Origin: Takakia lepidozioides
Lineage: Eukaryota; Streptophyta; Takakiopsida; Takakiales; Takakiaceae
Length of the DNA stretch: 64,000 nt
Assembly (NCBI GenBank): GCA_030704615.1
Contig: CM060731.1
Coordinates: 6,262,001-6,326,000, forward strand
Direction: 5' to 3'
Shown here: in pieces, positions 22,771-34,426 of the stretch
Numbering within the stretch: position 1 is the stretch's first letter
How the letters are laid out: the number at the start of each line of letters is the position of its first letter
Position numbers and translations under genes: made by a program
The notes under the pieces: generated by a model
The model's database searches: none
What the model saw: only the letters and a program-made list of their open reading frames with translations
Told to the model about the DNA's origin: nothing

Positions 22771-23358
22771 CATGTCTGCCACCTTTGCATATATCGGTGG
22801 AAATAGTGATAAATGCACTAGGCTCCAGTTATAAGTAACTTTTCCTCCCATCCGCGTTCAATCTTTCAAGTCGTACTTTTGTATATAGACCTCTCAAAGC
22901 TCTTTCGGTATGTGACTGATTTCTTCTAAGCTGTTGGGATTTGTGTGAGCTCTAGCTTCTTAGCAGTTTGTCATGACCAGGTTTTCAGACAGCTTCATTA
23001 GTGATGTGTGTGACCAGGTTAAATGTTTCTTGCGCGTCAGTAAAGAACCTGCATCCCCGCCAATGGTTTACATTTTGTTCTTTTGGCTCAAAGCATCGTC
23101 GATGTTCAGTTTTCCTATATCTGGCTCACAGACTTGCAAGTTCTGTACCTCGAAGTGCCATCATAGGGTTGTGTGGTGATGGTATTTTAGTAGGGAGAGA
23201 AAGCTGGAGTGCAGAAAGGGATGTAAACGAAAAGATCCCATTGCATGCAGTTCATGAATGTGAAAACTCGCCCTGAAAGTTGAAACCTTCTTGTTTCTTT
23301 GAGTTTCAATTTGATCTCTCTTAAAGTTCGCCCACCTTCACGTACTAACTTACTTGCA

Positions 23359-23508
23359 GGAGGGCAGGAGAAATTCGGAATCAGGTTCCAGGGTGGGAGA
23401 TATGAGGAGCATGCAGCGCTTGTCAAAATAAATGGCATCACTTCAACGGGGCCTGAAGAAGAGGAAGTGATGCAGGACCCTTTTGTAGTCACTGTCCCCC
23501 CATCATGA
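23359..23508 (+). CDS. Exon-like open frame ending in a stop, unrecognised
   Basis: Preceded by TTACTTGCAG, a good acceptor. The frame reads GGQEKFGIRFQGGRYEEHAA, then VKINGITSTGPEEEEVMQDP, and ends VTVPPS before TGA. It may be the last exon of the unknown gene whose earlier exon lies at 22533-22770. No domain was recognised. Confidence 0.35.
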   Translation, partial: GGQEKFGIRFQGGRYEEHAALVKINGITSTGPEEEEVMQDPFVVTVPPS

Positions 23509-25279
23509 TTCCTACTTGCATCGATCCTGAATTGATTACCTCAGAATTTGCAAACCAGAGATTTCCTATTTTGTCAGCTACAGCCATGATCTGAATCCCC
23601 AGATGGAGTACTAGCCAATAGATGCTTATGAAAAACTTGAAAGTCATGTCCTGGCAGATCTATTCTCTTATTTGTTTCTGTAGAAGATCCTGAAGTTTTC
23701 TTGTCAGCGACAGTGCAGGCTCTGTGCAGGCTTGTGGGCCAGCACCCTTCAATCAGATTCTGTTGGCCAAGCAAGCTCCAGTGCCTCCTCCCGTGTTGAC
23801 AGAGGCTTCTCCACCTGTGTCCTCCAGAAGTGTCTGCTCCAGAACTCCAGGCCGCACTCATGGTATTGGCTTTCGTGCAAGGCCTGTAGTTGTTCATGTT
23901 CCAGTGGTGTGCATGTCACAAGAGACGCTCAGACAGGTTAGGGCCTTCACGGTGTAGGACGCTTCATCGGACCTAAGGGTTCAAGGAGGGATGCCGGGCA
24001 TTGGACCGGATAGACTTGGGTATGAGGTTTACAAGCCAGAGAAGCCAATCCTTTTGTGGGCAAGGTAATGGTCACCCCCCCTTCAAGTTTTTGCTGTAAT
24101 TCTTGGGTTTCCCATGCTATGTTTCCAAGCTCTCTTCTGCAGTTTCGAAAACTCGTAGGCGCATGTTCATTCTTTTCAATTCTGTATGGAGGAAAAAGCC
24201 CAGTCCTGATGTCTATGCATGGCATGTATGGAAGAGCAGAATGGGCACACTAGCTGACAGTGGAATAGCCTGTGCGGAATGAGAGCCTGATGCATGAGCT
24301 CTTACTGCAGCAGAATGTGCCCTGATGCAATTTCCACCAGTCCAAGTGTTGTGGTTTGGGTGAATGTCAGCCTTAGTACTAATTCTCATGCACATGTATG
24401 AGTGCCAGTACAGATGACAATTGTGAATGATTAGGTTTGTGTATGAGACTCAATCACATGATCTTTTCATCATGTGCAGTGCTCAAGAGTAGAGGGTCCA
24501 AAAAGCGGCCAATCTTTCAGCTCGGAGAGAAGAGAATAACACCCACCCATCACATTGCATATATGCTAGTCTTTCACTCATAAATGACCCTGAACAAATT
24601 CAGGATCAAAGTACGCATTCATGGACACTTGCTAATACATCAATCCAAATGTTTTGCCAAAAAAGGCTTTATCATGTGACCAGTTTCCTCATTGCCATCT
24701 GAACACCAAATTAATTCACTCTAAGATGTTACTAAACTCTCACCTGCTAAACCAACCATGACACTTGGCTAAGAAGGATTGGCCTGAAGCAATTTGCCTC
24801 CTGCTGCTAATAACCCTAATCCAATGCATTCCTGCACAATGACAAGACAGTCCATCGCTTCTGAGACAAACCTTCAATTTGTATATGCAATGGCATGCCC
24901 TTTGTGAGCCAAGCAGAATTCTCCTGCAGCACACACACATGAAAATGGATCTTGATGTTACCTTTGCATTAAGTCTGTACTGATAAATCAACTATGCCAC
25001 CTTCCTCTATATCAAACACTATGCTCTCTGATCAGGTCTGAATGGCACCATTTTTGGCTCTGAGTCACCATAGTGGCAGTGCTAGTATCAGAGACCTACA
25101 AAATAAACAAGTTAGAAGACGCATGCATATCAAGCCATTGATTGATACCATCAAGTGCACAGCCAGCAACTGTTCCCTCAATGAGGGCCTGCATCAGTGC
25201 ACAGTCATCTAGCAGGTGGCTGCTGCGGGTGTTCACGAGAAAAGCACGTGCTAATGGCCTTATTCTTCATCGGTGGGCA
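23509..25279. other. Unassigned region
   Basis: Short open frames near 23724-24060 (including GMPGIGPDRLGYEVYKPEKP around 23990) look mildly protein-like but have no recognised relative. The rest shows nothing. On - near 25150-25250 a short frame reads ARAFLVNTRSSHLLDDCALM, also unassigned. Confidence 0.3.
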
Positions 25280-26920
25280 TCATTGCACATAAATCCGCAC
25301 TTCCTACACTTACACAATAAAGATCTCTGGCACAAAAGCTTGGTTATGGACATGATGAATTGTTCACATGTCGTCTTTAAGCTCTTTTCAAGCTCCTTCT
25401 TTGCATCTATTTGATAGTCCAAAACACGGGGTGAAAAGGTGCCAGCCAGGGACTGACTGCTCCATAATGATGACTGACCTCTCAAAATGCGGCGCAAATG
25501 CTCCAGCAAGTGTGTGAAATCTAGCTACTTGTGTGTTACAGAAAAATCTATGTCAAAGGGTGTGATCTGTTCCCGGAGTATACGCAGATGCTTGATGAGA
25601 AAAAGTTGTCCATCCATTTGAGAAGATCGCCTCTCTATCAATTTGCTCGCGCGTTGAATGGATGCAGAACACATACCAATAGTATCATGTGCAAGACCAG
25701 TAAAAATTGCAGGCTCCAGACAGCGGTACAGCTTGGAGAGAGCCGATAAAGTTTTCTCCAACGGTGGGCACCAGGTTGCATACAAAGCTCTACCCTCCTC
25801 CTCATTCCCAGAGGCTGATGCAGCACTTTGCTCCAGTTTAGAAGGAAGTCAAGATCCTTAGCTGATGGCAGGTAGTAGGCAATCTCATCCCGCATGTGTG
25901 TCTGGGCTGTCGCCATGTAGCCTTTCTTGTACATCCGCAAGGGTTCGTAAGATAGTCGGATGCACCCCTGCCACCGATTCTCGCCGCCTCCCCAAATGCT
26001 CATCAAGCAACTCTGCTTTCAGAATATCTACAACCTCACAAAGTCGATCTAAGTCTGCCTCATGGATAAACTGTGCCCGCAGAGTGTCATAGAGCACCGT
26101 ACACAGGGGTCAACAAGTGGGGCCAGGTTAGAGGGTTCAGAAGATGAGACTGGGAAGAAGTGATCAAACAGTTGATGCTCTAGCTGGCATACCTGCATTA
26201 GGTGAGCACAGCCCGATCTGGTCAACGCAGCCAATGGCTCCTCCTTTGCATAATCACCAATCCGCTGCGACACGCCCCTTGTACCAAACCAACACGCTGC
26301 ACAATACAATGAATAACAATCTGTCAGAACTTGACTGTACTCCTTCCGCGACGCTCTGCTCTCGATCTCTTCCATCAGTGCTTTCAGCTCACTTGCAGCA
26401 GCTTTGAAGCGCACATAGAGTACAGACTTGTTTGACCCTTCCGCGATGGAGATTCTGCCGTTTCCACCTCAAACTTTCTTTGACAGCCGCCTGGACCTGA
26501 GCTGATGCATGCTTCAGAACTGTGAGTACATGTGTCCGCACCATGGCCAGTGCGCGCGATTGAATATGTTTGAACTTGACAAGATATACACTGGAATCTG
26601 CATACTGTGGATTGTTGGCTACATAGGATATGCCTTCATCAAGTCTCTTCAACAATGGTAGGAAATGGCCACTCCCAACACCCATAGTTGCCGCATAAAA
26701 CTACGTCGCTATATTTTCAAGTTCATCAAAGTAGTTGAGCTTTCTTCGGAGTGCATCAGCAAACTCGATCAGCCTCTCCTTCTCCATCACCAATCGCTCG
26801 CAAGCATCATGCAGCATTCTTGTTTTGGCGGCTCCGGCCTGATGCTGGGCTTGCAGATCATCGAACCTACCCAGTGTGCCATCCAGATGAACCAGAATCT
26901 CATCACAGGTGCTAGTTGGC
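25280..26920 (-). pseudogene. COG3: Intronless, broken COG3 (conserved oligomeric Golgi subunit 3) copy
   Basis: Read on -, the order follows plant COG3: [174 protein letters not shown]3 is part of the lobe A Golgi tethering complex. The segments adjoin without introns, so a retrocopy is likely (plant COG3 genes normally have many introns). An in-frame stop follows ENIAT, several frameshifts separate the blocks (for example near 26100, 26430 and 25780), and both termini are missing. No poly(A) tract was found at its 3' end. Not functional. Confidence 0.8.
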
Positions 26921-27083
26921 TCCTAAAACTGCAAGTGTGTCTAGTGTCTACCACTACTCGTGCTACGTTTAGTCCTCTCCGTACACTCAATCATAGATCT
27001 TGCGATTCCAAGAAAAAATTCCGGCCACTCGCGGAATCAGCAGTGACTGAAAATCCCTCGCTGCACTAAAGCTTGTGCTTTAG
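26908..27083. repeat. Left half of a duplicated segment interrupted by MULE-1
   Basis: Nearly the same as 57276-57448 (starting CTAGTTGGCTCCT, then GTGTGTCTAGTGTCTACCAC). Its continuation on the other side of MULE-1 is 33700-33819. It ends with the 9-bp target duplication GTGCTTTAG. Confidence 0.85.
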
Positions 27084-27395
27084 GCCCCGCGTTATTCATA
27101 ATCTAGGATTAGCTTCTGGAGAGCCCTTGTCCCTACCAAGGCAGGGCACATTAATATGAGTCACTAATGGGATTCTGCCATGAATGCCAAGAGCCAGCCC
27201 CATGCCCGGGCCCTACCATTTCCCTCGCCATCCCCCTTCCTCGCCATACTCCTCACCGTGCATGCGCACCCTACCATGCTCTATGAGCTCCCCCAAGCTC
27301 CATGCGAGGCCCCATCCTGCATGCTCCATGGCATGTTTGGCATCCATGGATGAATTTGGGGGATAACTTCAAAATGGATGAGGTTAGGGTCTTTT
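27084..27395 (+). repeat. MULE-1 left terminal inverted repeat
   Basis: About 310 bases matching the inverted right end with a few substitutions and small indels. It includes runs such as CATGCCCGGGCCCTACCATT and GCATGCTCCATGGCATGTTT. Confidence 0.9.
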
Positions 27396-27941
27396 AGAGT
27401 GGCGGCTGGTTTAGGGTTTTGTTTGTTTGGGGCGACGGCTGGCTTAGTGAGTTCTTGGCAAACTAGGTGAGTTCTTTTGATTATGTTTGCATTGTGAAGA
27501 TATTACATGTGAGTGTGAATGGATTATTGAGCATGAATGGTGGATGCAAATCGCATGCATTGAGGCATTGAAGCATTCAAACATTCAAACAATCAAGCAG
27601 GTAACAGCTCATTCTTTGAAGCATTTTCAAGTTTTTGTTTTCTCTTCTTTCACACATAACTAGGGAAAGCGCATTTGTGTTTTCTGCCTTGGCTTGAAAA
27701 ATGAACATGGTCATTTGCTCAATGAACAGGGAAGGCACAGTTGTGTTTTTTGGCATGGCTTAGAAAGTGAACGTGACCACTTGCTCAATCAATAAGCAAA
27801 GCACACTTGTGCTTTCCATGGCTTCCAATTTTTGATGTAAATACACACATGGCACCATGGATTCCATATTTTTCATGCTTTTGTTTGGACTTAGTCTAGA
27901 TCCATAATCTCACTGACATATCACTTAATACCTTAATATGT

Positions 27942-28440
27942 TTGGAGGAAAGCGCAATCGAGGTTTCTCTGGTATACCACTTGAATGATATAATATGTCT
28001 GGAGGAAAGATCCGTCGAGGTTTCCCTGGTGTTTAAGTGATGATATATTTAAAAGAAACCGTGGTCAAGGTTTCTCTGACATCATGGTATACCTTAATAT
28101 GTCTGGAGGAAAGTCCGGTCGAGGTTTCCCTATATCACTTGAATGATGTAGCTTATATGTTAGGAGAAAATATCGGTCGAGGTTTCCCTAGCATATCACA
28201 AGATATGTTTATAGGAAACTGCGGTCGAGGTTTCTGTGACATGTATACTGTCTGAAGGAAAGCCTGGTCGAGGTTTCTCTGGCATATCAGTTGAATGATA
28301 TAAGATATGTTTGGAGGAAATCTCGGTCGAGGTTTCCTTGACATAATGGCCTTAATAAGAAAACCCGATCGAGGTTCCCCTGGTGCATATCACTTGAATA
28401 AAGCTTAATATGTTTTGAGGAAATATCGGTTGAGTTTCCA
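27942..28440 (+). repeat. Left array of GGTCGAGGTTTCC motifs (about 10 copies)
   Basis: Copies spaced about 40-70 bases apart read roughly GGAGGAAAnnnCGGTCGAGGTTTCC. Each is an imperfect palindrome with half-sites GGAAA and TTTCC. They lie between the left terminal repeat and the + strand gene. The mirror array is at 29835-30695. Confidence 0.85.
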
Positions 28441-28477
28441 ACTTGTATACATTTGGTTGTTTGTGATAGGATTTTAC

Positions 28478-29629
28478 ATGGAGTATGCTAGGGAGGGAGA
28501 GCATTACTCTTTTGATCATGAGACTAGAAGGTGGAAGTGTCTAAAGTGCACAAAAGACTATGGAGCCAAAAGTAGCTTGAACAACCACATGGGTCGATGC
28601 GGACAACCTCCGTTGCCACATGGAGAGTATGGTCGTCCACGAACCGTTGCAGTTGCTTACGATGGAGCGATGTCTGAGGCCCGTAGCCTCCAAATGATGC
28701 GTTCATGGTGTGTACGGTATAATTTGTTGCGTTCCAAAGCAATTGTCAGGTACACGAAGAAAGCGAAAACAATATGGAAGAATGATCCCAACAATCTGCG
28801 GAGCTTGGGGAGGTACTTATCATGATTATCTCTTAAGTACTTTGTTCTTCTTTTGCTATACTTGCTATACTTTGTTCATTTAGACTTATAATTTTTTTGG
28901 CTTTCACAATGGTGTAGACAGCAAGATGAGTTCATCACCGAATTCGTTGACAATGTCATGTCCAATTGGTTTGCGAAAGATGGTGAACGCATTGAACAAT
29001 GCAAGGTGAAAGCCCGCGAGTATAGGTTGATCAAAGGAGTGGCGGAGAGCAATGATGATGAAGATGATGAGAACAATGATGATGGGGAGGATGATGGCAG
29101 TGATGAGGATGGAGAGGATGATGAGGACGATGAGAATGTGGACGATACTGATGACGTCGAAGATACAGATGATGATGAAGATGCAGAGGATTTCCATGAG
29201 AGTGACGATAATGCTGGAGAGCAGATGGAGCAGTTATCACATCATGGAAACACCCCTCCTCATGTTGACACTGAGTCATGCGATGACGACAATGAGGTCT
29301 TGGAGACATTTTACAATGAGACTCGGTTATCACACCATGGGCACACTCATCCTTCTGTTGAGGCTGAGTCAGGCGATGACGACAATGAGGTCTTGGAGAC
29401 ATTTTAAAATGAGACTCGGAGGCACGCAATGTCATCTTTGCCTCATACCCCTGTTGAGGGTCCATCCACTTCCCGTAGACTTCCTCGGACAGGTATCACC
29501 CCTTCGCAGGAAGAGCTTCGACGATTGGGCATCACAAACTCAACTCAGTTCAGAGCTGCAATCTTGGGGGATTCTGTGGCTGATCGCATCGTTCGTCGTA
29601 GGATGGGACATGATCGCAAAGCACGTTGA
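28478..29629 (+). pseudogene. MULE-1 second gene: zinc-finger and acidic protein with a premature stop
   Basis: Exons 28478-28812 and 28918-29629 (GT-AG) give a frame from MEYAREGEHYSF. A BED-like or C2HC finger, WKCLKCTKDYGAKSSLNNH followed by MGRC, lies near residues 19-41. After the junction GRQQDEFITEFVD comes a strongly acidic D/E run (about 29050-29200), then two repeats of a unit ending DDDNEVLETF. A TAA at 29405-29407 falls where the repeat has Tyr, and the frame continues open to 29629 (DRIVRRRMGHDRKAR). The gene lies convergent to the transposase, like mudrB relative to mudrA, but I see no sequence similarity to mudrB. It may be a DNA-binding accessory protein; the motif arrays on both sides are candidate targets (inference). 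Confidence 0.65.
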
Positions 29630-29834
29630 TGGAACAACTTGGTATCTATGTTTTGAATCAAGTTAGCAACAAAGTTCATGGACTTTGATTTACACTGCTA
29701 TACTTTTGAACATGTTTTGAATGTTCATACTCGGAAGATGCATAAATGTCTTGATATGATATGTCAATGTATATTGGGTGGTGTGTTGGTGAAATTGCGA
29801 CAACAACTTAAGATATTAAGCGATCTGTCAGCGA

Positions 29835-30695
29835 AACCTCGACCACGGATTCTTCCAAATATGTTAGTATATCACTTATGTCAGAGAAACCTCGACCGAT
29901 TTTTCCTCCAAACATACTAGTTCAATCTCGGTTCCCATTCATTATGAAATTGATGCATCTCAAGGAAACCTTGATCACAATTTCAAGGAAACGTCGACCG
30001 TGGTTTCCACTATATGAATGAACATCGATCACATTTCCAGTAACCCATTTAAAATGTGTTCATTCATGAGCATAAAATACACATGTTACTTAAGGAAAAC
30101 CTCGACCGTATTTTCCACCAACAACCTTGACCGCGGTTTCCACTACATGAATTAAGTGGTGCATCATATCATATATGCCATTTGCTTAAATCAATCCTTC
30201 ACCGCAATTTGCACTTAACACTTCCTAGCAGGGAAACCTCGACCGCGGTTTCTCTTAACAATTGGTAGAAGGGAAACCTCGACCACGGTTTCCTACCAAG
30301 ATATTGAAATATGGGATGTATGCTCAATGGAAACCTCGACCACAGTTCCCACCCACATGATATTTCAATATGAGAGACATATGCCTAAGGCAACCTCGAC
30401 CGCGATTTTCACTACGTGCAAAAAAGTAAGTAATGCACATTATCATATATGTCATTTGCATAAAGGAAACCTGCACCACGGTTTCCACTAGCAATTGATG
30501 CCAGGGAAACCTTCACCACGGTTTCCATGATACAAAATATACATGGGTATATGTTCATGCCCTAGAGAATTGATGCCACACCATATATTTATTTTACCAA
30601 GTATATTGTCAACCATTCAAGTATTAGATGCTTCCTGGAAACCTCGACTGTAATTTCCATCGGTCTAGGGAAACCTTCATCGCGGTTTCATCCAC
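29835..30695 (-). repeat. Right array of GGAAACCTCGACCGCGGTTTCC motifs (about 16 copies)
   Basis: Same motif as the left array, mostly in opposite orientation. The best copies (for example near 30234 and 30272) are almost perfect 22-bp palindromes. Copies vary at the central CGACC(G/A)C. Found just downstream of the + strand gene and before the transposase 3' end. Confidence 0.85.
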
Positions 30696-30836
30696 ACCAT
30701 ATTTCACAACGATCTGAATTATTGCATGCAAAGTGAATCATTTATTGCTATTTCATCCAAGCATTACAATTACCTCCAATGTCATGAAGCTTACGTGAAT
30801 GTCATCAATATGCCAAAACAATTAGAATTTCGACAT

Positions 30837-31193
30837 TTAGAGTTTCTGAATTTTCTTGCGTTTCGATTTTATGCTCCGCTCTAGAAAATCTTTCATACGA
30901 ACGATAGAATTACCGCACCCATCATCAACTATTTGAAATGTTTGGGCAGGATGCATCATGTCCTCCGTCACATTTGCTCGTAGTGATCTTAGCTTCCCAT
31001 GCACTGACTTCAGCAATGACAATGCATGCATACGAAGACTAAAATCACCTTCAGCAATATCATGCATAATAGCTGTCATTGTTTCTTGGACACATGCCAA
31101 CTCTCTCTTGGTGATGTCTTCATCACTTCTTGGTTTTTCTGATGAATGTAATGAGCTCACTTGCTCCTCATATTGTCTGCATAAAACTGACAT
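30837..31193 (-). CDS. Probable 3' exon of the MULE-1 transposase
   Basis: An open frame on - reads RQYEEQVSSLHSSEKPRSDE, continues with a helical stretch, and ends IKSKRKKIQKL. Upstream, 31372-31423 encodes GIDLNDVLAQPEDSDKDE, which probably belongs to the same C-terminal region. The exact splice junction could not be made to fit in phase, so the join is uncertain. Confidence 0.4.
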   Translation of the reverse strand: MSVLCRQYEEQVSSLHSSEKPRSDEDITKRELACVQETMTAIMHDIAEGDFSLRMHALSLLKSVHGKLRSLRANVTEDMMHPAQTFQIVDDGCGNSIVRMKDFLERSIKSKRKKIQKL

Positions 31194-31423
31194 TATAACA
31201 AATATGTCTCATTTGTAGGAAACCACAAGTCTCATTTCCCTATGATCTCATATTATGTAAACAAAGCATATATTGAACAAAACATTATATTGAATACAAA
31301 ACATGTATTGAAATAGACATTGTTGTATGTTTTGAATAAAAAAGGTAGAGAGTCATATAACATACATTCATCCTTGTCCGAATCTTCAGGTTGAGCCAGT
31401 ACATCATTTAAATCAATACCCGT

Positions 31424-32773
31424 TTAAAAAAAAGATTGAATGTCACCACGTGCACAGTCGTACTCTGTACCACAAGCTAGAACAATTCGAGGCTCGGATA
31501 TATTTTTCAGTAATTGGATGACTTTGATTTGATGTTTGCAGAGATTTCCTCGTTGTGCCCATTCGCAATGACTTTGTAGTGCACTCATCCATTGTTGCAA
31601 ATCACAAGCCCTTCCTCGGCTTGTAATAGCCCAAGCAACTGGAATACCATTGTAGTGCTTATCAAACACAACAAGTGTGAACAATTGGAATTTTTGATCA
31701 TTTGTTCCAAAAGTTGCATCACAAGCAACGGCACCTCCATGACCTCTGTCAAGCATTTTCATTATTTGATAAGGGGTTTGAATGCCCAGAGTGAAAGGAA
31801 TGGTGTCATCCACCAATTCATGTTGTTGGTAGAAGAAGACATATTCCGGATGTTCTCGTACCCACATCTTCACACTTTCCGCTAGATTAGGAGCACGTTT
31901 GAAAGACTCTTCCGCTAACCGAGCCGCAATGTTTCTAATATCTTGCATTTTTAAAAAATCATCCCTAGTGGCCAACTCCCCCATGTCACTTCTGGCCTGC
32001 CATATCCTCTTGTGTTCTTTAAAAACTTCCATTGGCGAGGATCCACAATCAAGACGTTTAAGTATCCAATCTCTCAAATCTTGGGATATCCAAGGAGCAA
32101 ATTGTGATTTCCGTAACAAAGATTGAGGATCTTGTGTACCATGACAAACCTCGCCATTGCGGTCAACATGAGATCTCTCATAATAAATCAATTCAGCCAC
32201 ATCTTGATACATGAACAGCCTCTTGATTGCGAATTTGCATAAACAACCTCTAAGTTTTGTTTTGGAGTGAGCCTTTCGATCACGTCTACTACATGGTCCT
32301 TTCTTTGGCTTTGGAGTTGTGGTGACATTTCTTTCTTCAATATTCCGTCGGTCATCTCGTGGACCCCAAACACAATGATACCTGCAAACATATCACAAGG
32401 AAACCAAAATATAGGTTTAATTTTATGTGGGCAGATAGCCATAATTTCCAGAATTATTCAAAACACCTATAGTTCTCACAATCCCAATACAAAAGTAGAG
32501 TGAAGCATACCACTTTTGACCAATGTGGCTGTCAAAACAAGTCTGATCCAACTTAGATGAACCTGGCACACTCTTGACAATCTTGAACTTGGTTGGTGCA
32601 GATTTATTGTTGTTTTCTCCTTCCAAAAAATCTGGAACTCTTGTCCAAGGAATCCATGCCACTTTACATATGCATTCTGATCCTCTTACTTTTATGATGT
32701 GTGGCAGCCATACCAGATCATTTGCATCAAATGGACTTTTGATAGGGCTTTGAATCTCCAGTTCCTTCATCAT
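31424..32773 (-). pseudogene. MULE-1 transposase, internally deleted
   Basis: Exon 1 (32773-32511) starts MMKELEIQSP with DLVWLPH and WIPWTRV. Exon 2 (32381-31424) continues GQK|WYHCVWGPRDD and carries CLCKFAIKRLFMYQDVAELI, a basic DNA-binding-like region. The transposase core begins at GGAVACDATFGTNDQKFQLF, with the first catalytic Asp, followed by YNGIPVAWAITSRG. It then jumps to CEWAQRGNLCKH, a SWIM zinc finger (CxC..CxH type). About 406 residues against 600-800 for complete MULE transposases: the middle of the core, with the other acidic residues, is missing. A TAA after DIQSFF ends the frame although similar coding sense continues. It probably cannot transpose by itself. Confidence 0.8.
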
Positions 32774-33375
32774 TGATGTTCCTCACATTTTGCACATATC
32801 AGGCATCTCCACCTTTCTGTGTAATCAGAAAAAAATCAAATAACACAGTTGAAACTTGAGACTATTATCCTTATTCAAACCCTAATATGCATTCATGAAT
32901 TTGTAATTAGTTTGAACCTCTATTACATGGCCTACTATATAAACTATTTTTCTGAACTTCAACCAAAACAAAAGCATGTTCAAAAACCGCGATTTTAGTT
33001 TCCCCGTCTTAAGAAATTGTGTTTCAGAGCACATGATTGCTCTATCCATTTGGATACCCCATATATGAACGAAGAATCATGCAAACAACAGAAGAGCACA
33101 TGTAAAACACACATACCATTTACATAAACATAAGTCTTCCTTGCTGAGATATTTCCACTTAGTCCACATTGTCTTGTCCATCATCGTATCACACTATAAG
33201 CTTCTTTAACTGCTTCAGCTCCTTCATTGAATCTCTTAAGCGCCTTGCACCCAACAATTCACATCAAGTGTTTAGTGATCCACAAGCTCACTTCACTAAT
33301 CTAATCTACACATAATTGCATCCACTAATCCATAGAACCCGTTGCTTGCTTTGGGAGCCAAGACAAGCTTGAACA

Positions 33376-33690
33376 GCCGTCACCCTAACCTCATCCCTCA
33401 CACCTAACCTCATCCATTTTGACCACATTCATCCATGCATGCCAAACATGCCATGGAGCATGCACGATGGGGCCTCGCATGGGGGAGCTCATAGAGCATG
33501 GTAGGGTGCGCATGCATGGTGAGGAGTATGGCGAGCAAGGGGGATGGCGAGGGAAATGGTAGGGCCCGGGCATGGGGCTGGCTCTTGGCATTAATGGCAG
33601 AATCCAATTAATGACACATATTAATGTGCCCTGCCTGGTAGGGACAAGGGCTATCCAGAAGCTAATCCTAGATTATGAATAATGCGAGGC
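33376..33690 (-). repeat. MULE-1 right terminal inverted repeat
   Basis: The inverted counterpart of the left end. It is followed directly by the target duplication GTGCTTTAG. Confidence 0.9.
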
Positions 33691-33699
33691 GTGCTTTAG

Positions 33700-33819
33700 G
33701 GAGAGAAGCTTACGAATTGGCCAGGGATCCCCTGGCCCCGCATATTTCATCTTCAAAACCGTACTTAGCTCCACATGACATGCTACATTAGTCCGCCTTC
33801 AGCAGCGGTGTATCACGCA
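33700..33819. repeat. Right half of the duplicated segment interrupted by MULE-1
   Basis: Matches 57449-57565 (GAGAGAAGCTT, then GGCCAGGGATCCCCTGGCCC, a palindrome). The two copies diverge after GTGT(A/G)TCAC at 33819. Confidence 0.85.
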
Positions 33820-34426
33820 GGACGTTATATGTACCCCTACGAGCTCTGCTCGCTGCCATCTGTCGGCGGTCTTTCCGTGCAGGGTGGGCAACCCATCCCT
33901 TGGCTCCATGGACCGCACAGTCAATGTCGCCACAACCGCGTCCATGCAACAGTCGTAAATGGGCATAATGGACACTCCAATACAATCAGTTTTTCTCACA
34001 ATCACATGAATGTTATTGTGTCGGTGCCAGTGTGGCAATTGGTCTATGAGCTATGATATTAAATATAACTCGTGCCAAGCACATATGCTCTACACGCCAG
34101 GAGTGTGTTGCACAATGGTGAATCAACGAAGTGCATACACAGAGGGCACCTGATATCAGGCTCGGACACAAATTCCACGGCGGCATGATGGGTGTCTAAA
34201 ATGCGCACCAACCGTGATTGCACCAAAATACGAAAATCGGGACGTTGTGGTGTGGTGTGAAGAAAGGGGCAAAACATTTCCCCACGACATTCACTTCAAG
34301 TCACCAGAGTACCATTCCGTCCCACCCATGCCGCAGCGGAAGAGAAGACATAGGTAGGACACACATCCTCATTTGATGGAGTTCATGGATTTGATGTACT
34401 TCAGCGTGATCTTATTGCTTCCATAC
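33820..34426. other. Spacer between MULE-1 and element B
   Basis: No gene recognised. It may be the left part of the second MULE, because element B landed inside a MULE-2 reading frame whose right side starts at 52379. I could not prove it. Confidence 0.3.

Larger units (their letters stand above)
27084..33690. mobile_element. MULE-1: complete Mutator-like element with two convergent genes
   Basis: Long terminal inverted repeats (27084 to ~27395; ~33376 to 33690) start GCCCCGCGTTATTCATAATC on the left and GCCTCGCATTATTCATAATC on the right (reverse complement). A perfect 9-bp direct repeat GTGCTTTAG flanks it (27075-27083, 33691-33699), the target duplication size of Mutator elements. An empty-site homologue at 57.4 kb confirms the borders. 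Inside are a transposase gene on - at the right, a zinc-finger/acidic gene on + at the left, and two arrays of a palindromic motif. The layout resembles maize MuDR, which also has two convergent genes. Confidence 0.93.

Noticed and set aside
27084-27395. Proline-rich ORFs in both ends of MULE-1 (MPRASPMPGPYHFPRHP...)
   Set aside because: They occur once in each terminal inverted repeat in mirrored orientation and are explained by the repeat itself.
28904-29465. Minus-strand frames rich in His, Ile or Pro opposite the acidic gene
   Set aside because: Antisense of GAT/GAG-rich acidic codons.
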